Shown: one piece after another, positions 14,809 to 22,588 of the stretch
Position numbering within the stretch: the stretch's first letter is position 1
Layout: each line of letters starts with the position of its first letter
Source of the DNA: CAVTHW01 sp963734625
Lineage (GTDB): Bacteria; Acidobacteriota; Terriglobia; Bryobacterales; Bryobacteraceae
Assembly: GCA_963734625.1 (NCBI GenBank)
Contig: CAVTHW010000002.1
Coordinates: 62,001-126,000 of the forward strand
Reading direction: 5' to 3'
Length of the DNA: 64,000 bases
The notes under the pieces: generated by a model
Database searches by the model: none
What the model saw: the letters and a program-made list of their open reading frames with translations, nothing else
Told to the model about the DNA's origin: nothing
Translations under genes and position numbers: made by a program

Positions 14809-17800
14809 CCGGCCGCCTCGCCCAATTCGTCCAAGCGCATGCCCGGGCGATGGTGATCATCGTCCTGAGCTTCGCTCTCGCTGGTGTGGCGTTCATATTC
14901 CGCCTGCCCATCGCCATCTTCCCGCAAACGGACTTCCCCCGAATCGTCGTGCTGGTGGACAACGGCATCACCCCGGTGGATATTCAGATGCTGCGCGTCA
15001 CCCGCCCCATCGAGGAGACCATCCGCATCGTTCCGGGGATCACAACCATCCGCTCGGTAACCGCGCGAGGCTCCACGGAGATCAGTGTCTTCTTTCGTTG
15101 GGACGTGGACATCCTCAACGCACTGCACCTTGTACAGGGTCGAATCTCGCAGATCACCCCCTCGTTACCGCCCACGTGCCGGTTCTACATCAACCGCCTG
15201 ACCTTCTCCGTGTTTCCGATGGTCGGATTCAGCATCACGTCCCCGACCCGCTCGCAATCGGACTTGTGGGAACTGGCCTACTACGACATCGCGCCGCGTC
15301 TTTACCGGTTGCCTGGAGTCGCCGAAACCAGGATCGTGGGCGGACGTCCACCCGAGTATCACGTTCTGGTGGATCCGCAGAAGCTGAACAGCTACGGCAT
15401 GCCACTGACCAAGGTGACTGACGCTTTGCGGACCAACAACATCATTTCGCCGTCGGGAATGGTACAGGAAAACTACCACCTCTACCTGACCACCGTGACC
15501 GGCTTGTTGCGCACCCGCGAGCAGATCGAGGATACCGTCGTCGACGTCGTGCGCGGGACGCCAGTCGCAGTCAAGAATCTTGCCCGCGTGGTTCCCGGTG
15601 AGCGGCCCATCTACAACATCGTGACGGCTAACGGGCGGCCCGCCGTGCTGGTGAACGTACTGCAGCAACCAGACGGCAATGCCGTGACGATAGCTGACTC
15701 GGTGAACGCCGAGTTGAGCGATATCAAGAGGTCCCTGCCGCCGGACATCGAGCTTTCTACGTTCTATGACCAGTCTGTGCTTGTGCGGGAATCAATCTCC
15801 GGCGTCACCGAGAGCATACTAATCGGTCTCGGCCTCTCGATCCTCGTGCTCCTGGTCTTCCTAAAGAACTGGCGCACGACGATTGTGGCCGGAGTGGTCA
15901 TACCACTGGCCGTGCTCATCGCCATCGTGTTCATGAAATTCTTCAACATGAGCTTCAACCTGATGACGCTGGGCGGCCTGGCGGCCTGCATCGGGGTCGT
16001 GATCGACGACGCCATCGTGATGGTGGAGAACATCATCGTGCATCTCTCCAGCGGCCAGTCGCCGATGGACGCGGCAAAGAGCGCGATCACTGAACTGGCT
16101 CCCGCCCTGACCGGCTCCACACTGACGCCGATCATGGTTTTTGCGCCTCTGGTGTTGCTTGGCGGGGTCACGGGCGTCTTCTTCCGTGCTCTGGCAATGA
16201 CCATGGTGACGGCGCTGTTCGCCTCCCTGTTTCTAGCGATCTTCTTTACGCCGGTGCTTGCCGCATTGTTCTTCCGCCGCCCTGCCGGCGCCGTTGCAGC
16301 GGATATCGAGCAGGCGGAGCAGGCGGGCGAGGGCCGGGTTCTACGCTGGCTCACAACGCGCTATGAATCCGCGTTGCACTGGTCGCTCTACCACTCGCGA
16401 TCGGTTCTCCTGTGCGCCGTAGTCGTACTGGCTGGCATGGTCGGGATCTACTTCCAACTCGGTAGCGGGTTCTTGCCGGAAATGGATGAAGGGGCCTTCG
16501 TGCTCGACTACCGGATGCCCCCCGGCACCTCCCTTCAGGAGACGGACCGGGTACTGCGGCACATCGAGCAGTTTATCAAGGAGACGCCGGAAATCGAGAG
16601 TTCCTCGCGCCGCACTGGCGCTCGTCTGGCCCTTGCCATCGCGGAGCCCAACACAGGCGACTTCCTCATCAAGCTGAAGAGGGATCGGAAACGGGCACTG
16701 GAAGAAGTGACCTCCGAACTCCGTCGCAAGATCATATCCTCCGAACCCGCGATTGACGTGGAATTCCCGCACATTCTGGAGGATCTGATAGGAGATCTTG
16801 CCTGGTCGCCGCAACCCATCGAGATCAAGGTCCGCCATGATGACGAGGCCACCTATAAAGAGGTCGCGAAGCGGATCGAGGAATGGTTGCCCAAAGTCAA
16901 AGGCGTCGTGGACATCGTAAACCAGACCGTAGTGATTGGGCCGTCGCACAATTTCCGGGTTGACCCGGAGAAAGCAAGGCTGGCCGGATTCGGCGTCAAT
17001 GATGTCGCGGACCTTCAGGCTGCCATGCTCGACGGTGAGGTGGCGTCGGATTTGATCCGGGGAGAACGGTTGGTCGGGATCCGCGTGCGCTATCCGTTGG
17101 ATTATCGCTCATCGACGGAGAAGCTCAAGTCGCTTCTGCTTACCTCCCCGACGGGTCAGACCGTGCCGATGTCGAGCATCGCGAGCGTGGAAGTGGAGGA
17201 AGGTACGACTGAGATCCGCCGCGAGAACCTGCGGAACATGTCGGCCGTAACCGCACGCCTCGAGAAACGCGACCTCGGCTCCGCCATCCAGGAAATCCAG
17301 CAGCGGCTCCCAAGGGAGATTTCGCTGCCTCCAGGCACCCACATCGAGTACGGCGGACTCTACGAGATGCAGCGGGAGTCGTTCCTCGGGCTAACACAGG
17401 TCCTGCTGCTTTCTATCCTCCTGATCTTCGTGATTCTGGTCATTGAGTTCCGCTCGTTCTCGCACCCGATCGCGATTCTCGGAGCAACGATTCTCTGCGG
17501 GTTTGGCGCGCTCGCGGCGCTGTGGATGACGGGAACCACACTCAACATTTCGTCGTTCATGGGCGCCATCATGGTCATCGGTATAGTTCAGAAGAATGGC
17601 ATTCTGATGTTGGACTCGGAACAATATTTCTCCGAGCAGGGTTACGAATTGCGCGAAGCGATCTTCCATGCCGGGCGGCGCCGGCTGCGACCAATTCTGA
17701 TGACCGCACTGGCCACCATTTTCGGCATGGCCCCGCTGGCGGTCGGGGTGGGCTCCGGAGCCCAACTGCTTCAGCCGCTGGCCATCGCCGTGATTGGTGG

Positions 17801-17876
17801 CGTGACCGTTTCGATGGTTCTATCGTTGCTCATCACCCCAGTGCTCTTTTTCCAGCTTCGTCAACGTGGGCTTTGA
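14805..17876 (+). CDS. RND efflux pump (AcrB/MdtB-type)
   Basis: 1023-residue inner-membrane proton-driven exporter with 12 helices and two large periplasmic loops. Start is GTG overlapping the adaptor stop. The proton-relay aspartates are visible in TM4 (GVVIDDAIVMVEN). TM10-11 carry the matching GIVQKNGILMLDSE segment typical of multidrug or anion RND proteins, not the methionine clusters of metal pumps. Substrate cannot be told from sequence. It lies in a fluoride-riboswitch operon upstream of enolase, so its induction by fluoride is predicted, but whether it moves a fluoride complex or other stress products is unknown. Confidence 0.93.
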   Translation: MTGRLAQFVQAHARAMVIIVLSFALAGVAFIFRLPIAIFPQTDFPRIVVLVDNGITPVDIQMLRVTRPIEETIRIVPGITTIRSVTARGSTEISVFFRWDVDILNALHLVQGRISQITPSLPPTCRFYINRLTFSVFPMVGFSITSPTRSQSDLWELAYYDIAPRLYRLPGVAETRIVGGRPPEYHVLVDPQKLNSYGMPLTKVTDALRTNNIISPSGMVQENYHLYLTTVTGLLRTREQIEDTVVDVVRGTPVAVKNLARVVPGERPIYNIVTANGRPAVLVNVLQQPDGNAVTIADSVNAELSDIKRSLPPDIELSTFYDQSVLVRESISGVTESILIGLGLSILVLLVFLKNWRTTIVAGVVIPLAVLIAIVFMKFFNMSFNLMTLGGLAACIGVVIDDAIVMVENIIVHLSSGQSPMDAAKSAITELAPALTGSTLTPIMVFAPLVLLGGVTGVFFRALAMTMVTALFASLFLAIFFTPVLAALFFRRPAGAVAADIEQAEQAGEGRVLRWLTTRYESALHWSLYHSRSVLLCAVVVLAGMVGIYFQLGSGFLPEMDEGAFVLDYRMPPGTSLQETDRVLRHIEQFIKETPEIESSSRRTGARLALAIAEPNTGDFLIKLKRDRKRALEEVTSELRRKIISSEPAIDVEFPHILEDLIGDLAWSPQPIEIKVRHDDEATYKEVAKRIEEWLPKVKGVVDIVNQTVVIGPSHNFRVDPEKARLAGFGVNDVADLQAAMLDGEVASDLIRGERLVGIRVRYPLDYRSSTEKLKSLLLTSPTGQTVPMSSIASVEVEEGTTEIRRENLRNMSAVTARLEKRDLGSAIQEIQQRLPREISLPPGTHIEYGGLYEMQRESFLGLTQVLLLSILLIFVILVIEFRSFSHPIAILGATILCGFGALAALWMTGTTLNISSFMGAIMVIGIVQKNGILMLDSEQYFSEQGYELREAIFHAGRRRLRPILMTALATIFGMAPLAVGVGSGAQLLQPLAIAVIGGVTVSMVLSLLITPVLFFQLRQRGL

Positions 17877-17927
17877 CCCGCGCCGTCGCTGGCGGCAGCT
17901 AATTTGAATTTGGATAGGAGCGTACTT

Positions 17928-19205
17928 ATGACTGAAATCGTGAAAGTAGTCGGACGGGAGATCCTCGATTCCAGAGGGAATCCCACTGTCGAAGCGGATG
18001 TCACCCTCGCAGATGGTAGCGTGGGCCGGGCCGCAGTGCCCTCTGGGGCGTCCACCGGCGAAAAGGAAGCGGTGGAACTGAGAGACGGAGACAAAGCCAG
18101 ATACGGGGGCAAGGGCGTCACCAAGGCCGTCAACAACATTAACAGCGCAATCCGGACCGCGGTGACCGGCCTCGACGCTACGGATCAACGGGCTGTTGAT
18201 GCGGCCATGATCGCAAAAGATGGCACGCCCAACAAGGCCGCGCTTGGTGCCAACGCCGTGCTCGCGGTCTCGATGGCCGTCGCCCGAGCGGCCGCTAGCG
18301 CCCATCGCCTGCCACTTTACCGTTACTTGGGCGGCGTCAATTCGTGTCTGTTGCCCGTCCCCTGCATGAACGTGCTCAATGGCGGGAAGCATGCCGACAA
18401 CACCGTGGATTTTCAGGAGTTCATGATCGCGCCGCATAAGGCGTCTTCTTTTGCCGAAGCGATCCGCAAGGGCATGGAGACCTTCCACGCGCTGAAGCAG
18501 GTGTTGCGCGCAAAGGGCTACAGCACGGCCGTCGGAGACGAGGGCGGATTCGCACCGGATCTGAAATCGAACGACGAGGCTGTAGAGGTGATCCTGGAAG
18601 CGATCGTGAAAGCGGACTACAAGCCAGGCGCGGATATCTCCATCTGCCTCGATCCCGCCGCCAGCGAGATGTGGGATGACGGAAAATACGTCCTCTTCAA
18701 GTCGACCAAGAAAGCCATCACTTCGCAGGAGCTCATCAAGATCTGGGAATCGTGGGCGAATCAATATCCGATCGTTCTGCTGGAAGACGGCATGGGCGAG
18801 AACGACTGGGAGGGATGGAGGGATCTCACCAAGGCTCTCGGATCACGCATTGAGCTGGTAGGCGACGACGTTTTCTGCACCAACCCGAGAATCCTTCAAG
18901 AGGGAATCGAGAAGGGCATCGCCAATGCCGTCCTCATCAAGCTCAACCAGATCGGCTCGGTGACGGAGACCCTGGACACGATTGAACTGGCCGGGCGAAA
19001 CGGATATCGATGCTTCGTGTCCCACCGCTCTGGCGAGACGGAAGACACCTTCATCTCCGATCTGACTGTGGCGACAGGCGCGGGCCACATCAAGACCGGC
19101 TCGGGATGCCGGAGCGAACGCGTCGCGAAGTTCAACCAATTCCTGCGAATCGAGGAGGAGTTGGGAACGGCGGCAAAATTCGCAGGCAAAGGACCGTGGC
19201 GTTAG
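17928..19205 (+). CDS. eno: Enolase, in the fluoride operon
   Basis: 425-residue phosphopyruvate hydratase converting 2-phosphoglycerate to phosphoenolpyruvate with Mg2+. Catalytic and metal residues are all present: loop SGASTG (39-44), H155, Q163-E164, E205 (VGDEGGFAP), D242, E286-D287, D313, K338, SHRSGE (365-370) and K389. ATG 17928 has TAGGAG eight bases upstream. It follows the RND gene by 51 bases with no terminator seen, so it shares the fluoride-inducible transcript. Unusual choices beside the active site are K154 (NGGKHADN; E, A or S is commoner), GSGCRSER near residue 391 and FCTN after D313-D314. Fluoride inhibits enolase by trapping Mg and phosphate, and enolase is a known member of fluoride-riboswitch regulons. 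Whether this is the only enolase of the cell cannot be told. Confidence 0.95.
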   Translation: MTEIVKVVGREILDSRGNPTVEADVTLADGSVGRAAVPSGASTGEKEAVELRDGDKARYGGKGVTKAVNNINSAIRTAVTGLDATDQRAVDAAMIAKDGTPNKAALGANAVLAVSMAVARAAASAHRLPLYRYLGGVNSCLLPVPCMNVLNGGKHADNTVDFQEFMIAPHKASSFAEAIRKGMETFHALKQVLRAKGYSTAVGDEGGFAPDLKSNDEAVEVILEAIVKADYKPGADISICLDPAASEMWDDGKYVLFKSTKKAITSQELIKIWESWANQYPIVLLEDGMGENDWEGWRDLTKALGSRIELVGDDVFCTNPRILQEGIEKGIANAVLIKLNQIGSVTETLDTIELAGRNGYRCFVSHRSGETEDTFISDLTVATGAGHIKTGSGCRSERVAKFNQFLRIEEELGTAAKFAGKGPWR

Positions 19206-19219
19206 AGGCGGCCCCCTGC

Positions 19220-19927
19220 ATGCGCGTTCTGGCTTTTCGGCATGTGCCATTCGAACATCTGGGCCGGATCGGCGAATCTCTCGAATCCGCCGGCGTCGCG
19301 TTTGAGTACGTGGACTTACCCGCCGGCCCGTCGGCAGCGATTCCCCTGGAGAGCGCCGGCGGGCTGGTCTTCATGGGCGGCCCGATGTCGGCCAACGACG
19401 AGCTGCCTTACATCCACCGGGAACTCGAGATCATCCGCCAGGCGGCTGCCGCCGGAACGCCCGTTCTCGGCATCTGCCTGGGGGCGCAGTTGATCGCCAA
19501 GGCGCTCGGTGCCAGGGTGTATCGCAACCCCGTCAAGGAAATCGGCTGGTTTCCCGTGGAATGGACCGAAGCGGCCCGCCGGGACCCGCTTCTAGCCGGG
19601 CTCTCCGGACCCGAGGCCGTCTTCCACTGGCACGGCGAGACCTTCGCCCTGCCGCGCGGCGCCGAATGGCTGGCGCAGTCGGACCGCTGCCGGCACCAGG
19701 CGTTCCGCGCCGGCCCCGGCGTCTATGGCTTCCAGTTTCACCTCGAGGTGACCCCGGAGATGATCGCCGATTGGGTCACACAGGACCTGAACGGCGGCGA
19801 CGTCCGCGGGCTGGCCGCCCCGCTCGACCCACGCGTCAACGCCGCCCGGCTGGCGGAGCTTTCGAATCTGGTGTTCGGCCGCTGGGCAAGGATAGTTGCG
19901 AACCGGAGTATGGAGACTTTAAGATAA
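19220..19927 (+). CDS. Class I glutamine amidotransferase-like protein
   Basis: 235 residues with the GATase1 fold. The nucleophile is C86 (GICLGAQ), with H174 and E176 in FQFHLEVTPE completing the triad. Stand-alone proteins of this type resemble the amidotransferase part of GMP synthase and some hydrolyse gamma-glutamyl compounds. ATG 19220 is chosen because upstream codons run back into enolase. It lies 14 bases after enolase on the same strand, so it could be read through from the fluoride operon. Real substrate unknown. Confidence 0.87.
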   Translation: MRVLAFRHVPFEHLGRIGESLESAGVAFEYVDLPAGPSAAIPLESAGGLVFMGGPMSANDELPYIHRELEIIRQAAAAGTPVLGICLGAQLIAKALGARVYRNPVKEIGWFPVEWTEAARRDPLLAGLSGPEAVFHWHGETFALPRGAEWLAQSDRCRHQAFRAGPGVYGFQFHLEVTPEMIADWVTQDLNGGDVRGLAAPLDPRVNAARLAELSNLVFGRWARIVANRSMETLR

Positions 19928-19962
19928 CAACGTAGGAAAATCCGAATGCCGGGGGCGTCCAC

Positions 19963-20427
19963 ATGATCTATTCCCGTTCCGCGGAGTACGCGATCCGAGC
20001 TTTCGTGAACCTGTCCAGGGTTCCCGTAGGCAAGCTCGCAATGGTCAAGCAGATCGCGGAGGAGGAGAAGATTCCGCTCCACTTCCTCGCCAAGATCCTC
20101 CAGCAGCTCGCCCGCAAGGGGCTGCTCCGCTCCAACAAAGGACCGACGGGCGGCTTCAGCCTCATACGCAAACCCGCCGAAATCTCGCTCATGCAGGTGG
20201 TGGAGGCGACCGACGGGCTCGGCGATTACTATCGATGCGTGAGCGGGCTGGCGGAGTGCGACGACAAGCAGCCCTGCGGCATGCACGACTCCTGGAAAGC
20301 GCTGCGTTCGCGTATCATAGAATATTTGGAGAAGACTTCCATCGCCGACGTCGCCGAGGCTCTGGAAGAGAAGCGGCAGGCGCTGGAGAAGGCGGGCCGG
20401 AAGCGGGCTGCCGTCAGGAAGAAATGA
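19963..20427 (+). CDS. Rrf2/IscR-type transcription regulator
   Basis: 154 residues. An N-terminal winged helix of the Rrf2 family (SRSAEYAIRAFVNLS; recognition region LARKGLLRSNKGPTGGF) is followed by three cysteines at 92, 99 and 105, nearly the spacing of the [2Fe-2S] ligands of IscR (92, 98, 104). A charged alanine/lysine-rich tail completes it. It probably senses iron-sulphur status, redox or nitric oxide. It is followed after about 30 bases by clpP, a candidate co-transcribed target. Confidence 0.9.
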   Translation: MIYSRSAEYAIRAFVNLSRVPVGKLAMVKQIAEEEKIPLHFLAKILQQLARKGLLRSNKGPTGGFSLIRKPAEISLMQVVEATDGLGDYYRCVSGLAECDDKQPCGMHDSWKALRSRIIEYLEKTSIADVAEALEEKRQALEKAGRKRAAVRKK

Positions 20428-20460
20428 CCGGCCCCAACAGGCGCCGGACGGGGTGAAGGC

Positions 20461-21078
20461 ATGAACGGTTCCGTACTGGTCCCCATGGTGGTCGAGCAGA
20501 CCGCGCGGGGCGAGCGCGCCTACGATATATATTCGCGGCTCCTGAAAGAGAACATCATCTTTCTGGGGACGCCGGTCGATGATGGAGTCGCCAATCTGAT
20601 CATCGCCCAACTGCTCTTCCTGGCCGCGGAAGATCCCGAGAAGGACATCTCGCTGTACATCAATACGCCGGGCGGCTCGATCACGGCCGGGCTGGCGATC
20701 TTGGACACGATGCGGTTCGTCGAGCCGGACATCGTCACCATCTGCGTCGGCCAGGCCGCCAGCATGGGCGCGGTGCTGCTGGCGGCGGGAGCCAAGGGGA
20801 AGCGCTACAGCCTGCCCCACTCCCGAATTCTGATTCACCAGCCGTCGATGAGCGGCCTGGCGGGTCAGGCCGCGGACATCGACATCTACGCCAAAGAAAT
20901 CCTGCGGATGCGCGAGAAGCTGAACCAGATTCTGGCGGACTCGACCGGCCAGCCGGTCGACAAGGTCGCGCGCGACGTGGACCGGGACTACATCATGAGC
21001 CCGGATCAGGCCCTGGAATATGGCATGATCGACCGGGTCATCACCAGCCGCGATCTTTCACCGGGCGCCAAGATTTAA
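20461..21078 (+). CDS. clpP: ATP-dependent Clp protease proteolytic subunit
   Basis: 205-residue serine protease that forms the ClpP tetradecamer. Triad: S101 (GQAASMGA), H126 (RILIHQP) and D176 (VDRDYIM). No propeptide cleavage site is evident. No clpX, clpA or trigger factor lies beside it, whereas the main clpP of most bacteria sits in tig-clpP-clpX, so this may be a second paralogue. The last 38 bases overlap the convergent permease gene. Confidence 0.94.
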   Translation: MNGSVLVPMVVEQTARGERAYDIYSRLLKENIIFLGTPVDDGVANLIIAQLLFLAAEDPEKDISLYINTPGGSITAGLAILDTMRFVEPDIVTICVGQAASMGAVLLAAGAKGKRYSLPHSRILIHQPSMSGLAGQAADIDIYAKEILRMREKLNQILADSTGQPVDKVARDVDRDYIMSPDQALEYGMIDRVITSRDLSPGAKI

Positions 21079-22576
21079 GCGCCAGCAGCAGCACGGCGAA
21101 GGACGCGTAGCCGGCGGCGATGCTCCAGGGCAGATTCACGGACGCTTTCCACGGCAGATAGATGCCACCGCCAGGATCGACGGAGTGGATTACGCCGAAC
21201 AGGGCGAATACCGCGCAGGCTCCGAGGTAGGCCGCCGCCGCCATTAGCTTGTGATCGATGAGCTTCGCGCCGAAAGCGCCCCATAGCATGGCGGTTAAGA
21301 TGAAGCCGTTCCCCAGCGCCCGCATGATGGTGTAGTCGTGCGCCAGGGCGGCGGGCAGGGCGCTATCCGCCAGGCGCAGCCCGCCGATGATCGTGTTCCA
21401 CTGAATCAGCGCCAGGTAGCCCATGATCGGGAGCAACGCCAGCACCACCGCCGGGTAGTGCGCGCGCGGGCAGGCCTCGAACGTCTGAGTCACAATTTCC
21501 AGCCCGACAAACATGAGGATGGGCACCACCGCGGCGCTGGGCAGGACGCCGACGATGAACGGAATCAGCCCCAGCGCTCCCCCCAGGCCGATGAACAGAC
21601 CGCACGCCAGAGTGTAGCCGGAGCGCCCGCCCATGTGCTTGTAGGCCGGATGACCGATGTAGGGCGTGGATTGCGACACGCCGCCAGTGACGCCCGCCAG
21701 CAGCGTGGCCAGCGCCTCGGTGAGGAGGATGTCGCGAGTCCTATACTCGTCTCCAGCCACCCGCGCGCTCTCGCTGACGTTGATGCCGCCGACGACGGTG
21801 AGCAACCCGAAGGGGATCGCTATGGGCAGGAAATCCAGGGCGCGATGAAGACCGCCGATGAATCCGAGAGTGGGCAGCGGGGCAGCGAACCCCCACTCCC
21901 CGAGGCTGGGGCCGGCTCCACCCAGAATGTAATGGAGAGCGGTTCCAGCCAGCACGGCCGCGGCCGCGCCGGGCAGGTTCCAGGGAAGCCGCAACCGCGC
22001 CACCAGCGTATACAGCACCAGGCCCAAGGCCACCATGCCGACCACCGGCATGTCGAAGATGTAGGTAAGCGGGAGGAAGCCGAGCAGCGCGATTCCGATG
22101 CCGGCGATCGACCCCAGCAAACCGGCTCGCGGCACCGCCCGCTGCACGCGTTCGCCCACGAACGATAGCGCCAGCTTGACCAGGCCGATGAATACCATGG
22201 TGGCCATGCCGACCTGCCAGGTCGCCATCGGATCTCCGGTCTGCGCGTAGACCGGGCCCAGCACCGCCAGCGCAATGCCCACGGTGGAGGGAGTGTCCAG
22301 CCCCAAGGGCATGGCGGTGACATCCGTGCGCCCCGTGCGTTTGGCCAGACGGCGCGCCATCCAGGTGTAAACCAGGTCGCCGAACATCACCCCCAGCGCC
22401 GTGCCGGGGATCATGTGGGTGAAGATGAACGCCCGCGGGAAGGGCACTCCCTGGTACTGAAAGCCTTCGAGCAGCGCGGTCAACAACACCAGGTTGGTGA
22501 CGTTGTCCAGCATCAACCCGAAGAACGCGTTCAGGTCGCCCGCGCTGAACCACGGGTATTTCGAGTCGCTGGACAT
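21041..22576 (-). CDS. NCS2-type xanthine/uracil/sulphate-like permease
   Basis: 511 residues, about 13-14 helices, with the seven-plus-seven inverted fold of NCS2/SulP-like transporters. Recognisable stretches are TDVTAMPLGLDTPSTVG near the start, GGINVSESARVAGDEYRTRDI, and TGGVSQSTPYIGHPAYK in the second half, where NCS2 proteins bind substrate. It is close to a poorly characterised subgroup, so the nucleobase assignment is uncertain. The gene converges on clpP and lies 12 bases upstream of the pheT stop on the same strand. Confidence 0.8.
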   Translation of the reverse strand: MSSDSKYPWFSAGDLNAFFGLMLDNVTNLVLLTALLEGFQYQGVPFPRAFIFTHMIPGTALGVMFGDLVYTWMARRLAKRTGRTDVTAMPLGLDTPSTVGIALAVLGPVYAQTGDPMATWQVGMATMVFIGLVKLALSFVGERVQRAVPRAGLLGSIAGIGIALLGFLPLTYIFDMPVVGMVALGLVLYTLVARLRLPWNLPGAAAAVLAGTALHYILGGAGPSLGEWGFAAPLPTLGFIGGLHRALDFLPIAIPFGLLTVVGGINVSESARVAGDEYRTRDILLTEALATLLAGVTGGVSQSTPYIGHPAYKHMGGRSGYTLACGLFIGLGGALGLIPFIVGVLPSAAVVPILMFVGLEIVTQTFEACPRAHYPAVVLALLPIMGYLALIQWNTIIGGLRLADSALPAALAHDYTIMRALGNGFILTAMLWGAFGAKLIDHKLMAAAAYLGACAVFALFGVIHSVDPGGGIYLPWKASVNLPWSIAAGYASFAVLLLALKSWRPVKDRGW

Positions 22577-22588
22577 AAGGCGCTGTTT

